From contig JAFVXK010000032.1 in NCBI GenBank assembly GCA_017501175.1, forward strand, positions 1 through 35,101: DNA of 35,101 bases. Reading direction: 5' to 3'. Of this stretch, positions 1 to 7,299 are shown in pieces. Position numbers and translations under genes: made by a program. This DNA is from Clostridia bacterium. Its GTDB lineage: Bacteria > Bacillota_A > Clostridia > Oscillospirales > CAG-272. Numbering within the stretch: the stretch's first letter is position 1; each line of letters opens with the position of its first letter. Below the pieces are notes generated by a model. The model made no database searches. It was not told the DNA's origin and was given only the letters and a program-made list of their open reading frames with translations.

Positions 1-14
1 CCCTAAAACACTTT

Positions 15-50
15 TGCGGAATCTGTCGTTAATTAACAACAGACCCCGCA
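15..50. repeat. 36-bp imperfect palindrome
   Basis: The two halves pair at 15 of 18 positions around a TTAATTAA centre, with outer arms TGCGG and CCGCA and middle arms TCTGT and ACAGA. No T-run follows, so it does not look like a standard terminator. It lies downstream of the sdpI-like gene. It could be an operator for a gene outside the window or a structured transcript end; the sequence does not decide. Confidence 0.5.
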
Positions 51-144
51 AATGCTTAAATTATATTTCTGCTCAGGATTCTTGGAACTTAGAATTGCAA
101 AATCTTCCTTAAAAGTGTTGCACTTCTATTGACAATTCACTGCA

Positions 145-1242
145 TCAAGGTGCTATTTTTGCAGTTATGCTGTCGTAAAGAGCCTTTGTTTCGGCAGGAG
201 TTTCAAGCCCGATAACAAGGAATTTGTCCCCTGATTTTATGACTAAATGAGCCTCTGCGCCCACGTAGGAATAGCAGGTGTAGTAGCCAAGCTCCTTGTT
301 CTGAAAAACGCCGAGGCAAAGCCGTGCTGAGCCAAAGCCGTAGCTCCTGTGTCCAATATCGAAGTCTTCGCGGTATTCTGCCGAGTCGATTTTATCATAA
401 TCAAGGATTACTTTTTCGTAATAGGTTGAATCAACCGTCAGAGCGTCCTCTCCGACGTGTGCTGTAACGTTACCCGTAAACATAAGAACCGCAACTCCAA
501 TGAGAATAGCTGCTATGACAACCGTGCTGACAATACCCGCGACCTTATCGCTTTTCTTTATGAAGCCGTTGCTACGGCTATCATCGGTTATTTCGCCTCT
601 TTCTTTCTGACGTCTGTAAAAAACGTAGGAATACACCATCGGTGAAAGAGCAAGCAGGAAAATGAAGGGCAAAACGACGGCTATCTGAAGATTCATAGGC
701 AAAAGAGCGGCGAGAATAACGGCAAATCCGCCAAAGAAGTAAATCCTTCCTGCAAATCTGTGGGTTGCTACCCAGTTTTCGTCGCTTTGAAGCGTCCACT
801 TGATTTTGACGCCCATCGTGCGATTTCGCGTCACCTTAGGCATATAGTTGCCGAGGACAACGAACATAATTCCAAAGATTAAGCAGACGAAAAGTCCGAT
901 GTTAAGCGTAAATCCGAGCGCAACGGCGTAGATTATGCCCGAGGTCAGAAGCGAGAGCAGTGGACAGATAAAGAAGAACATACCGTAGACCTTTTCGCTC
1001 TGACCTGTCTTGCGGCTGTCAATGATTATTGAAATAATGCACAGCCAATTTAAAGCGAGCATAAGAAGCGGAATGAAAAGCACCGCAAAGAGCTTACCCG
1101 AAAAGCCGTCGGCTGTGCCGTCAGGACCAAAGTGAGTAGCTATTACGTCGGGAAGCGCGTCCCAGAAAATCACGCCGAAGGCAATCGGCAAAAGAGTGAT
1201 GAGCGATGAGAGTATCGCCTTCCATAAATTACGTTTAATCAT
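145..1242 (-). CDS. SdpI-like membrane protein with C-terminal PH-like region
   Basis: A 365-residue polytopic membrane protein of the SdpI/DUF1648 type. In Bacillus subtilis, SdpI gives immunity to the SdpC killing peptide and also relays its presence to the repressor SdpR. The N-terminal part has the DUF1648 hallmark around residues 30-50 (LP, VIATHFGPDG, GFSGK). Hydrophobic segments follow to about residue 265. The last 100 residues are soluble and look like a bacterial PH-type domain, making it much longer than the roughly 207-residue B. subtilis SdpI. The start overlaps the end of the upstream repressor gene by 8 nt, so the two are co-transcribed and probably coupled; GGGAG lies 6 nt before the ATG. 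No SdpC-like toxin gene is visible in this window. Family assignment is good; the immunity role is only inferred. Confidence 0.82.
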   Translation of the reverse strand: MIKRNLWKAILSSLITLLPIAFGVIFWDALPDVIATHFGPDGTADGFSGKLFAVLFIPLLMLALNWLCIISIIIDSRKTGQSEKVYGMFFFICPLLSLLTSGIIYAVALGFTLNIGLFVCLIFGIMFVVLGNYMPKVTRNRTMGVKIKWTLQSDENWVATHRFAGRIYFFGGFAVILAALLPMNLQIAVVLPFIFLLALSPMVYSYVFYRRQKERGEITDDSRSNGFIKKSDKVAGIVSTVVIAAILIGVAVLMFTGNVTAHVGEDALTVDSTYYEKVILDYDKIDSAEYREDFDIGHRSYGFGSARLCLGVFQNKELGYYTCYSYVGAEAHLVIKSGDKFLVIGLETPAETKALYDSITAKIAP

Positions 1243-1507
1243 TTTTTTCTCCCTTCAGGTTTGCTATCCAGAGCATAATTTCCTCAAGCACCGAGGCGTT
1301 AAGCTCGTAGTAAATAAATTTCCCGTCGCGTCTGTCGCGCACAAGGTCGGCGTCCTTTAGCACCGAAAGATGCCTTGATATTGCCGCGCCCGTAATCTTA
1401 AAATGCTCGGCTATATCTCCGGCAGACATCTTTCCTGACCGAAGAAGAAAAAGAATCTCGCGCCGCGTCGGGTCGGACAGCGCGCGCATGGTTTCTCCAA
1501 GTCCCAT
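1235..1507 (-). CDS. ArsR/SdpR-family transcriptional repressor
   Basis: A 90-residue winged-helix regulator of the ArsR family, the same length as SdpR. It begins MGLGETMRALSDPTRREIL, the usual family opening, then has a helix-turn-helix (GDIAEHFKITGAAISRHL) and a wing (RDRRDGKFIYYEL). No cysteine metal site is present, which argues against a metal sensor and for an SdpR-like role. An ATG 21 nt upstream is in frame, but AGGAG lies after it and 6 nt before the chosen start. The gene overlaps the SdpI-like gene. An inverted repeat just upstream, directly after the -10 box, suggests autorepression as known for SdpR. Confidence 0.85.
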   Translation of the reverse strand: MGLGETMRALSDPTRREILFLLRSGKMSAGDIAEHFKITGAAISRHLSVLKDADLVRDRRDGKFIYYELNASVLEEIMLWIANLKGEKND

Positions 1508-1526
1508 TGTGTTCTCCTCATTTAAC

Positions 1527-1546
1527 ATTTAACTTAATTGTTAAAT
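1527..1546 (-). promoter_or_regulatory. putative SdpR-like operator
   Basis: A perfect inverted repeat with 7-bp arms, ATTTAAC and GTTAAAT, separated by 6 nt. It lies just downstream of the -10 box of the sdpR-like gene, at about the transcription start, where a bound repressor would block initiation. A further TTTAAC half-site is at 1521-1526. The binder is inferred to be the ArsR-family product of the same operon. Confidence 0.6.
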
Positions 1547-1548
1547 GT

Positions 1549-1577
1549 ATTATATCACAAAAAATCCCCCTTGTCAA
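1549..1577 (-). promoter_or_regulatory. promoter of sdpR-sdpI operon
   Basis: On the minus strand a -35 box TTGACA (1577-1572) and a -10 box TATAAT (1554-1549) are separated by 17 nt. The -10 is preceded by TGA, an extended -10. Both hexamers match the sigma-A consensus exactly. Confidence 0.88.
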
Positions 1578-1587
1578 TAGGTGAGAG

Positions 1588-1628
1588 AAAAAATTTAAGG
1601 CAGCCCGAGAAATTCTGAAGGCTACCTT
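1588..1628 (-). terminator. intrinsic terminator of ppa
   Basis: On the minus strand AAGGTAGCC pairs with GGCTGCCTT (one T:G wobble), followed by AAATTTTTT. It lies 46 nt after the pyrophosphatase stop codon. Confidence 0.72.
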
Positions 1629-1673
1629 TATTATATGATATGGCTTTGGGCTGTGTTTCCTTACCTTGCGCCT

Positions 1674-2207
1674 TTATTTGCAAAAGCGCTCAATGTAGTT
1701 GTCTATCGACTCTTCAATGACGCGAAGAGCGTCCTCTCGGGGACGAACCTCGTTGACGGCGGTTTCCTTGTTTTCAAGGTTCTTATAAACCGAGAAGAAG
1801 TGGCGCATTTCCTCAAAGACGTGCTTTGGGAGCTTGTCGATGTTGTCGTACATATTGTAGTTCGGGTCATCGTAGGGAATGGCTATTATCTTCTCATCGT
1901 GTCTGCCGTTGTCAATCATAGTTATGACGCCGATGGGATATGCTCTTACGAGCGTCATAGGCTCGATAGGCTCGGCGCAGATGAGCAGAACGTCAAGAGG
2001 GTCGCCGTCGTCGCCGTAGGTGCGGGGGATAAATCCGTAATTTGCGGGATAGTGGGTAGACGTGTAGAGAATTCGGTCAAGAATGAGAAGACCGGTTTCC
2101 TTGTCAAGCTCGTATTTTTTCTTGCTTCCCTTGGAGATTTCAATAACGCAAACGAACTCCTCGGGGGCGATTCTTTTCGGTGAAATATCGTGCCAGATAT
2201 TTGACAT
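1674..2207 (-). CDS. ppa: inorganic pyrophosphatase, family I
   Basis: A cytoplasmic enzyme of 177 residues that hydrolyses pyrophosphate to phosphate and pulls biosynthetic reactions forward. The family I signature DGDPLD is at residues 67-72, with Asp67, Asp69 and Asp72 as the metal-binding aspartates. ILYTSTHYPANYGFIPRT before it is also typical. The length is normal for bacterial family I enzymes. It starts 30 nt after the U32 gene stop, with AAGGAA 7 nt before the ATG, and no promoter is seen in the gap, so it is the second gene of a U32-ppa operon. A terminator follows. Nothing unusual was noticed. Confidence 0.96.
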   Translation of the reverse strand: MSNIWHDISPKRIAPEEFVCVIEISKGSKKKYELDKETGLLILDRILYTSTHYPANYGFIPRTYGDDGDPLDVLLICAEPIEPMTLVRAYPIGVITMIDNGRHDEKIIAIPYDDPNYNMYDNIDKLPKHVFEEMRHFFSVYKNLENKETAVNEVRPREDALRVIEESIDNYIERFCK

Positions 2208-2237
2208 AGCTTTATTCCTTTCCTTTTTGTATATAAA

Positions 2238-4391
2238 TCAGCGATTGAATTTTCTTTTGCTTTTAGCGGTGGATTTAGCGGAGTTTTTTAACACGGGTGC
2301 GCCATTTTGGGCTTTTTGCCCTTTGGCTTTCTTTTGACTTTGCCCTCTTTTTTCGTCTTTTTGCTTTTGTGCCTCGCGCTTGCCCATTCTCCGCACGGTC
2401 ACGAAAGAGGGAAGCGGGGAACCGTTTTTCATTGCCTCAATTGCCGAGTGCACCTCGCCCTCGCTCTCAACCGAGAAAATCGAGTGACGGTGACGTATCC
2501 CTGCCTCGTCAAGCTCGCCGGATTTATCGCCCATGTAGGTAACGGCAGAGTTGAGTATTAGATTTCTGTGTTCAAACTCGCGTATTATCGGGAACTGTGC
2601 GCCCTTTCTGTCGGTGAGTGAGCACGCGGAGCAGCTGTTACAGCCGAAATTCTCCTTCATAAAGCAACGCTCGGTCAGCATAAGAGGTATTCTGCCATAA
2701 ACGATTGCGCCGCCACCGACGTCGCGTGCCATAGGCAGCGTCAGCTCCGCCGAAAGAAGTGCCGTCTTTACACCAAGCTCGCGGTATGCCGCGCGCGCCT
2801 CGGAGTTAGCTATGTTGAGGCGGAAATCGCCGATTGGCTCGACTTTAAGCCCCTCTATTAGAGGTAAATGTTCGATATTGCCGATAAGCGCGTATTTTGC
2901 GCCGAGGTTTACCGCAGAAAGCAGAGCCTCTTTAACGCGCGAGCGCTCGGAGTCGGTTACAATCGGCGGGATATATACACCGTTTGCTCGGTCTTTTAGC
3001 CTGCGGTAATCAAACAGAGGCGCAAAAACAACGTCAAACGAGCCGAGAGCATCGTTGTAAACTTTAGTTAGCAAATCCGAGCACAAAAACAGAGCCGTGT
3101 TGAGATTTTTTTCTTCGGTCTTGAATTTGTCGGGAATATATTCTCTGCTTACGGGAGCTCGTGCGGCAGAGGTCAGGGCAATCACCGCCTCGCGCCTTAG
3201 CGCGTTTATCGCTGATGGAGGAAGATTTAGCCCCTCGTCAAGCGTGATGGAAATATCCCTCTCGTCAAGCGTAAGGTACGTGCCCCCAAGCTTTGAAAGT
3301 CTTTCCTTTACGGCTGCTTCGGTCAATGGAGCGCTTATTGCCTCGCTTGGAACCTCGCCCGTTACCGTAACCGATTTTTCACCGAGCGTGAGGGTAAGCT
3401 CGGACGGTACGCCGCGCAAAATTTTTGAAGAGGCGGTTATTTTTACGCATCTTGGGGTAAAGACGCGCTCACCAAGCTCTTTCGTGTCGTTTTTGTCCTC
3501 TTCGCTTCGAACACCCGTCATTTTAGAGAAGGTGTGCGAGGTGAAATATCCGTCGGTGAAGCCACCGCGTGAGAAGGCAGCTTTTAGTATGCTTTTTTCT
3601 TCGTCCTTTGCCGAGCGCCGCTCGTCGAGAAGCCGACGGTATATGCTTGTTACAGTATAAACGTATTCGGGGGATTTCATTCGTCCCTCTATCTTTAAAG
3701 AGGCAACCCCTGCATCTATGAGCTTTTCAATATGCTCCGCAAGCGAGAGGTCGGAGAGCGAGAGAGGATACCCCTCGCCGTAGGGAAGACGGCAGGGCTG
3801 GGCGCATTCGCCGCGGTTTCCGCTTCTTCCGCCCACAAGAGAGGAGAAAAGGCATTGCCCCGAATGGCATACGCAGAGAGCGCCGTGTAAGAACACCTCG
3901 GTTTCAATGGGCGAGGCTTCGGTTGCGGCGACTATGTTTTCATATGAAAGCTCTCGCGCCAACACGACACGTGAGCAGCCAAGCTCCGCGGCGATTTTTG
4001 CGCCGTCCGAGGAATGCACAGACATCTGCGTTGATGCGTGAAGCTCAAGGTCGGGCAGACGGCGGCGTATCTCGCGAATTACACCGAGGTCTGAAACGAT
4101 AAGCGCGTCAACGCCAATCTCCCACAGTGCCGCGGCATAATCCGAAAGCTCGCGCATCTCGCGGTCAAAAACGAGGGTATTTACCGTGACGTAGAGCTTG
4201 ACCGAGTGAAGATGGCAGTAAATAACCGCACGGCGAAGCTCGTCAAGCTCGAAATTTTTAGCGTAAGCTCGCGCGCCAAACGCCTTGCCGCCGACGTAAA
4301 CGGCGTCAGCACCGCCCTCAACCGCCGCCAAAAGACATTCGAAATCTCCTGCGGGCGCAAGAAGCTCGGGCAGCTCGCTTTTTCTTCTCAC
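2238..4391 (-). CDS. U32 family peptidase-like protein (RlhA/TrhP type) with basic tail
   Basis: A 717-residue member of peptidase family U32. Studied relatives such as RlhA and TrhP/YegQ act in hydroxylation of rRNA or tRNA, while others were described as collagenases. The N-terminal TIM-barrel-like domain opens with ELLAPAGDFECLLAAVEGGADAVY. A cysteine set follows near residues 170-200 (C-V-C, GQC, GEC, QPC), as expected for an iron-sulfur site, then the signature region ASLKIEGRMKSPEYV. A second domain of the DUF3656 type fills the middle. The last 45 or so residues are Lys/Arg/Gln-rich and low in complexity, which may bind RNA. The start codon is GTG, chosen because AGGAGG sits just upstream. 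Which RNA or protein it acts on cannot be told. Confidence 0.9.
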   Translation of the reverse strand: MRRKSELPELLAPAGDFECLLAAVEGGADAVYVGGKAFGARAYAKNFELDELRRAVIYCHLHSVKLYVTVNTLVFDREMRELSDYAAALWEIGVDALIVSDLGVIREIRRRLPDLELHASTQMSVHSSDGAKIAAELGCSRVVLARELSYENIVAATEASPIETEVFLHGALCVCHSGQCLFSSLVGGRSGNRGECAQPCRLPYGEGYPLSLSDLSLAEHIEKLIDAGVASLKIEGRMKSPEYVYTVTSIYRRLLDERRSAKDEEKSILKAAFSRGGFTDGYFTSHTFSKMTGVRSEEDKNDTKELGERVFTPRCVKITASSKILRGVPSELTLTLGEKSVTVTGEVPSEAISAPLTEAAVKERLSKLGGTYLTLDERDISITLDEGLNLPPSAINALRREAVIALTSAARAPVSREYIPDKFKTEEKNLNTALFLCSDLLTKVYNDALGSFDVVFAPLFDYRRLKDRANGVYIPPIVTDSERSRVKEALLSAVNLGAKYALIGNIEHLPLIEGLKVEPIGDFRLNIANSEARAAYRELGVKTALLSAELTLPMARDVGGGAIVYGRIPLMLTERCFMKENFGCNSCSACSLTDRKGAQFPIIREFEHRNLILNSAVTYMGDKSGELDEAGIRHRHSIFSVESEGEVHSAIEAMKNGSPLPSFVTVRRMGKREAQKQKDEKRGQSQKKAKGQKAQNGAPVLKNSAKSTAKSKRKFNR

Positions 4392-4421
4392 GAAAACCCC
4401 CTCCTTTTTGTTTGTAAGATA

Positions 4422-4450
4422 ATTTTAGCAGAAAAAAGGAAAGTTGTCAA
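4422..4450 (-). promoter_or_regulatory. promoter of U32-ppa operon
   Basis: Minus strand: TTGACA (4450-4445), 17 nt, TAAAAT (4427-4422), with TGC directly before the -10 box. It lies about 30 nt upstream of the GTG start of the U32 gene. Confidence 0.85.
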
Positions 4451-4475
4451 TCTCGATTTTAATTTATCTGAATAC

Positions 4476-4510
4476 AAAAGGTCAAGACGCGTTTCGTGCC
4501 TCGACCTTTT
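4476..4510 (-). terminator. terminator after the GH3 gene
   Basis: Minus-strand hairpin with outer arms AAAAGGTC and GACCTTTT and further internal pairing around an AAA loop. The right arm ends in a short T-run. It lies between the GH3 stop and the U32 promoter. Confidence 0.65.
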
Positions 4511-4557
4511 TCGTCGTTTTTAGTTTTTTGAGATTTTAACCGATGGCTTTTTCGCTA

Positions 4558-6162
4558 TCAAAGCTTTGCGTCGTAGGTTGGGTGTCCCGTGGGTTCAAGG
4601 TTGCCTGCGAAAATTTCCAGCGCCGAGTCAACGCAGTTGGCACTTACGCAGCCCATAATATGCCTTTTTGAGTGAGGCGCGTCCTCGAGAACGTAGGGGT
4701 TGCCAAAATGAATCTGAGTTGTGAATCTGTCGGTCATCGACATAGCCTTCATAAGCGCGAGGGCGCGGGGGGTGAATCTGTCGCTTCCGGAATGCGCGGG
4801 CGCTTCTGCATAGGTAACGAATATCGTTTCATCACAGCCGAGAGAGGAGGCGAGAATGTCGGCATTCTGTCTGGGGTAGGGGTGCTCGTAGAAGAAGCGA
4901 CATTTCGAATTAGGGAATAGCTCTTCAATTCTCGCCTTTATTTTGTAAGGGTGATGCCAAGCGTCCGAGAAGGTGTCGGTTGCGGATTTTCCGCCATCGC
5001 TGAGATCTATACTGTTGGAAACCATAATAGCAAAGAAATGATTTCCGTCTCTCGATATAGAGGGCGAAACTCCCTCGTCGGTGATTGCATAAACCGAGGA
5101 ACGATTTATCTCTTCGAAGAGTCTTGCGTCCTCGTCGGTGATTTCGGTGTATTTCGGCTCGGTATAAAGCATAACCTTATGCTGTGCGGCAAGAACACGT
5201 TTTACAGCGTCGTCAAGGCGCTCCTCGGTGAAAATTCCGTTCTCGTAGCACTTTTTGAGGTCGTGATATGCCTTCTTCGCCGAAAACCATGGCAGGATAA
5301 TTTCCACACCGCCGGCGATACACATACCCTTGAGCTTCTCGTCGCCGTAGAGGGCACGAACGCCCATCATATCAAGCGCGTCAGTTATGAAAAATCCGTC
5401 GAATCCGACCCCTCTGAGAAGCTCGGACGCCTTCATCGAAACGCTTGCAGGTCTTTCCGGGTCTATTGCCAACGAGGTTACGTGCGCCTTCATAACTCCG
5501 TCCAAAAGACCAAGACGTGAGAGCTCCCTGTAAGGATACATTCTATAATTGACAATACTGTCAAGGCTCTCGGTTGAGGCGCTCGGAGCCATGTGGGGAT
5601 CTATTGCGATACGGGTGCAGGGATAATGCTTTGCCACGGTGAGAACGCCTCCATCATGCATTCCCGTTGCCATTGCGGCGGCAAGAGATGTAACTCTTTC
5701 CTTATCCGAGCCAAGGATACGGTTAGTGTTTGCACCTGATCCCAAATCAAGCACGGGGTTGCATACGACGTTATAGCCAAGATTTCTTGCGGTGATGGCG
5801 GTGACCTTTCCGAACGTATAGGCAAGATCCTCTCGGTTGGCAATACCGATAGAGTTGTGCCGTCCGACCTTATATTCGCCAAGACCGCTTTCGGCATCGG
5901 TGAAGATGAGGATTGGATAGTCTGCCGCTTCCTTTATTCTCGGCATAATGCTTGGGCAGCTTTCCAGCGTGCTCGGGCTTACCCAAACAGCACCGAGAGA
6001 GTGGTTTTTAATCAAGTCAATAACAAAATCGACGTTTTCCGCAAGAGTGCCGTATTTGTCCTCTTCGCTCTTTCTTACGGGGTTTAAGATGCCCGCCATT
6101 ACCATACCAATCTTTTGGTCTGTGGAAAGCTCCTCGAATTTCAACTCTTTTAGTTCTTTCAT
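4558..6162 (-). CDS. glycoside hydrolase family 3, NagZ-like
   Basis: A 534-residue GH3 protein, closest in layout to the NagZ-type beta-N-acetylhexosaminidase subgroup. The (beta/alpha)8 domain covers about residues 10-345, with ILIFTDAESG near 84-93, KHYP at 178-181 and ITDALDMMGV at 259-268, where Asp261 is the expected nucleophile. His190 in DPH may be the general-acid partner. A second alpha/beta domain fills the C-terminus. The usual KHFPGHG-type motif is altered to KHYPCTRIA, so the specificity may differ from NagZ. No signal peptide is seen, so it probably acts in the cytoplasm. A longer ORF begins at 6258, but that start lies on the -35 box; AAGGAG precedes the chosen ATG. It is a single-gene unit with its own promoter and terminator. 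Confidence 0.88.
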   Translation of the reverse strand: MKELKELKFEELSTDQKIGMVMAGILNPVRKSEEDKYGTLAENVDFVIDLIKNHSLGAVWVSPSTLESCPSIMPRIKEAADYPILIFTDAESGLGEYKVGRHNSIGIANREDLAYTFGKVTAITARNLGYNVVCNPVLDLGSGANTNRILGSDKERVTSLAAAMATGMHDGGVLTVAKHYPCTRIAIDPHMAPSASTESLDSIVNYRMYPYRELSRLGLLDGVMKAHVTSLAIDPERPASVSMKASELLRGVGFDGFFITDALDMMGVRALYGDEKLKGMCIAGGVEIILPWFSAKKAYHDLKKCYENGIFTEERLDDAVKRVLAAQHKVMLYTEPKYTEITDEDARLFEEINRSSVYAITDEGVSPSISRDGNHFFAIMVSNSIDLSDGGKSATDTFSDAWHHPYKIKARIEELFPNSKCRFFYEHPYPRQNADILASSLGCDETIFVTYAEAPAHSGSDRFTPRALALMKAMSMTDRFTTQIHFGNPYVLEDAPHSKRHIMGCVSANCVDSALEIFAGNLEPTGHPTYDAKL

Positions 6163-6229
6163 CTCTGCTTTCTCCTTTTCTCCGTGTGTAATTAAAGCGC
6201 CTTGGCGCAGGTCGGATCTGCACACCGCT

Positions 6230-6258
6230 ATTTTAGCATAGCGTAGGTTAAAAGTCAA
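6230..6258 (-). promoter_or_regulatory. promoter of the GH3 gene
   Basis: Minus strand: TTGACT (6258-6253), 17 nt, TAAAAT (6235-6230), with TGC before the -10 box. Its position excludes the upstream in-frame start codon of the GH3 ORF. Confidence 0.82.
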
Positions 6259-6352
6259 CCAAATTCCTGGAGATTTCCTATGAAATTTTATATCAGCAGT
6301 ATTACTTGAGTTGAAAGAGCGAACCGAAAAACAACCCTAACAAGAAACAGAA

Positions 6353-6387
6353 AGGACAGCCCAGCGCGTGATACACAGAACTGTCCT
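6353..6387 (-). terminator. probable terminator of the five-gene redox/lyase operon
   Basis: Minus strand: AGGACAG and CTGTCCT form a 7-bp stem with a 21-nt loop, followed by TTCTGTTTCTTG. The loop is long and the T-run imperfect, so the call is moderate. It lies 31 nt after the stop of the isomerase-like gene. Confidence 0.5.
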
Positions 6388-6417
6388 GACATATAGATTT
6401 TGTATGCAAATCGCCTA

Positions 6418-7206
6418 TCAGATTTTGCTTAAAATATCGGTAAGCTTATCGAGCGCCGGCTCGATATCGCCAATCTCGGGGTGCCATTTTTTCTCCCACT
6501 CAAGCGAGAAGCAGCCGTCGTAGCCGTCGGCAATAAGACGCTTTACGATAGGAACAATCGGAATTGTACCGTCACCGGGCAGGGTGAGCGCGCCGTCCTT
6601 ATGATCCTTCAGGTGAACGTGCTTGATAAAGGGACGGATAAGCTCGTAGAAGGGCTGCCAATTTTCGCCGTAAACTATGTCGGAGTGTGCGATGTCCCAT
6701 ATAATGCCGAAGCCCTCTTTTCCGCGGAGCGCGTCGACGACGGGCGTTAGGTTTTCAATAGTGTTGAAATCTCCGTGAACCTCAAGAAGAGCGGTCATTC
6801 CGTGCGCCTCGGCAAAGTCTGCGAGCTCGGCAAACGAGGAAGTGACGCAGGCGATGCAGGCGTCCCTATCGTCCTTTATACTGTTGCCGAAAAATCTGAC
6901 GTAGGGGAAGCCCATTCTTTCGGCGATAAGGATATCCGTTTTTGCCGCCTCTATGCAATCCCTGTATTTGCCGGGGTCGTGAAAAGCGAGTGACGCGCCG
7001 AGAACGCGGGGAGATATTTTCGCGTCGGAGAGAGCCTTTTTCGTTTTTTCTGCGTTTTCGGGCAAAAACTCCGCAATATCCTTGTTTTCAAGAGTTCCGT
7101 TTATTCCTCTTACCTCAAGATATTCTATGCCGTAATTTTTGGCAAGCGTAATAATGCCGTCAAGGCTGTAATCCGAGCAGCCAAGCGTTGAAAAACAAAG
7201 CTTCAT
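6418..7206 (-). CDS. sugar phosphate isomerase/epimerase family (xylose-isomerase-like TIM barrel)
   Basis: A 262-residue single-domain TIM barrel of the AP-endonuclease-2 fold. Members isomerise or epimerise sugars or keto-sugars with a bound divalent metal; a few cleave C-glycosides. The expected metal ligands are Glu142 (LLEVHGD), Asp171 (IIWDIAHSD), His198 (KHVHLKDH) and Glu236 (FSLEWEKKW). His174 is also conserved. AGGAG stands 6 nt before the ATG. It is the last gene of the operon starting at 13257, 93 nt after the heparinase-like gene. Its place beside a polysaccharide-lyase-like protein and three oxidoreductases suggests it works on a released or oxidised sugar. The exact substrate is not visible from the sequence. 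Confidence 0.85.
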   Translation of the reverse strand: MKLCFSTLGCSDYSLDGIITLAKNYGIEYLEVRGINGTLENKDIAEFLPENAEKTKKALSDAKISPRVLGASLAFHDPGKYRDCIEAAKTDILIAERMGFPYVRFFGNSIKDDRDACIACVTSSFAELADFAEAHGMTALLEVHGDFNTIENLTPVVDALRGKEGFGIIWDIAHSDIVYGENWQPFYELIRPFIKHVHLKDHKDGALTLPGDGTIPIVPIVKRLIADGYDGCFSLEWEKKWHPEIGDIEPALDKLTDILSKI

Positions 7207-7299
7207 AAAAATCTCCTCATTATATTTTTGCGAGTTTGCTGATTTTCCGCTGTATTTGCTTCACGTTTCGGTGAATGATTGCTCTTTGGGGCAAGCTCT

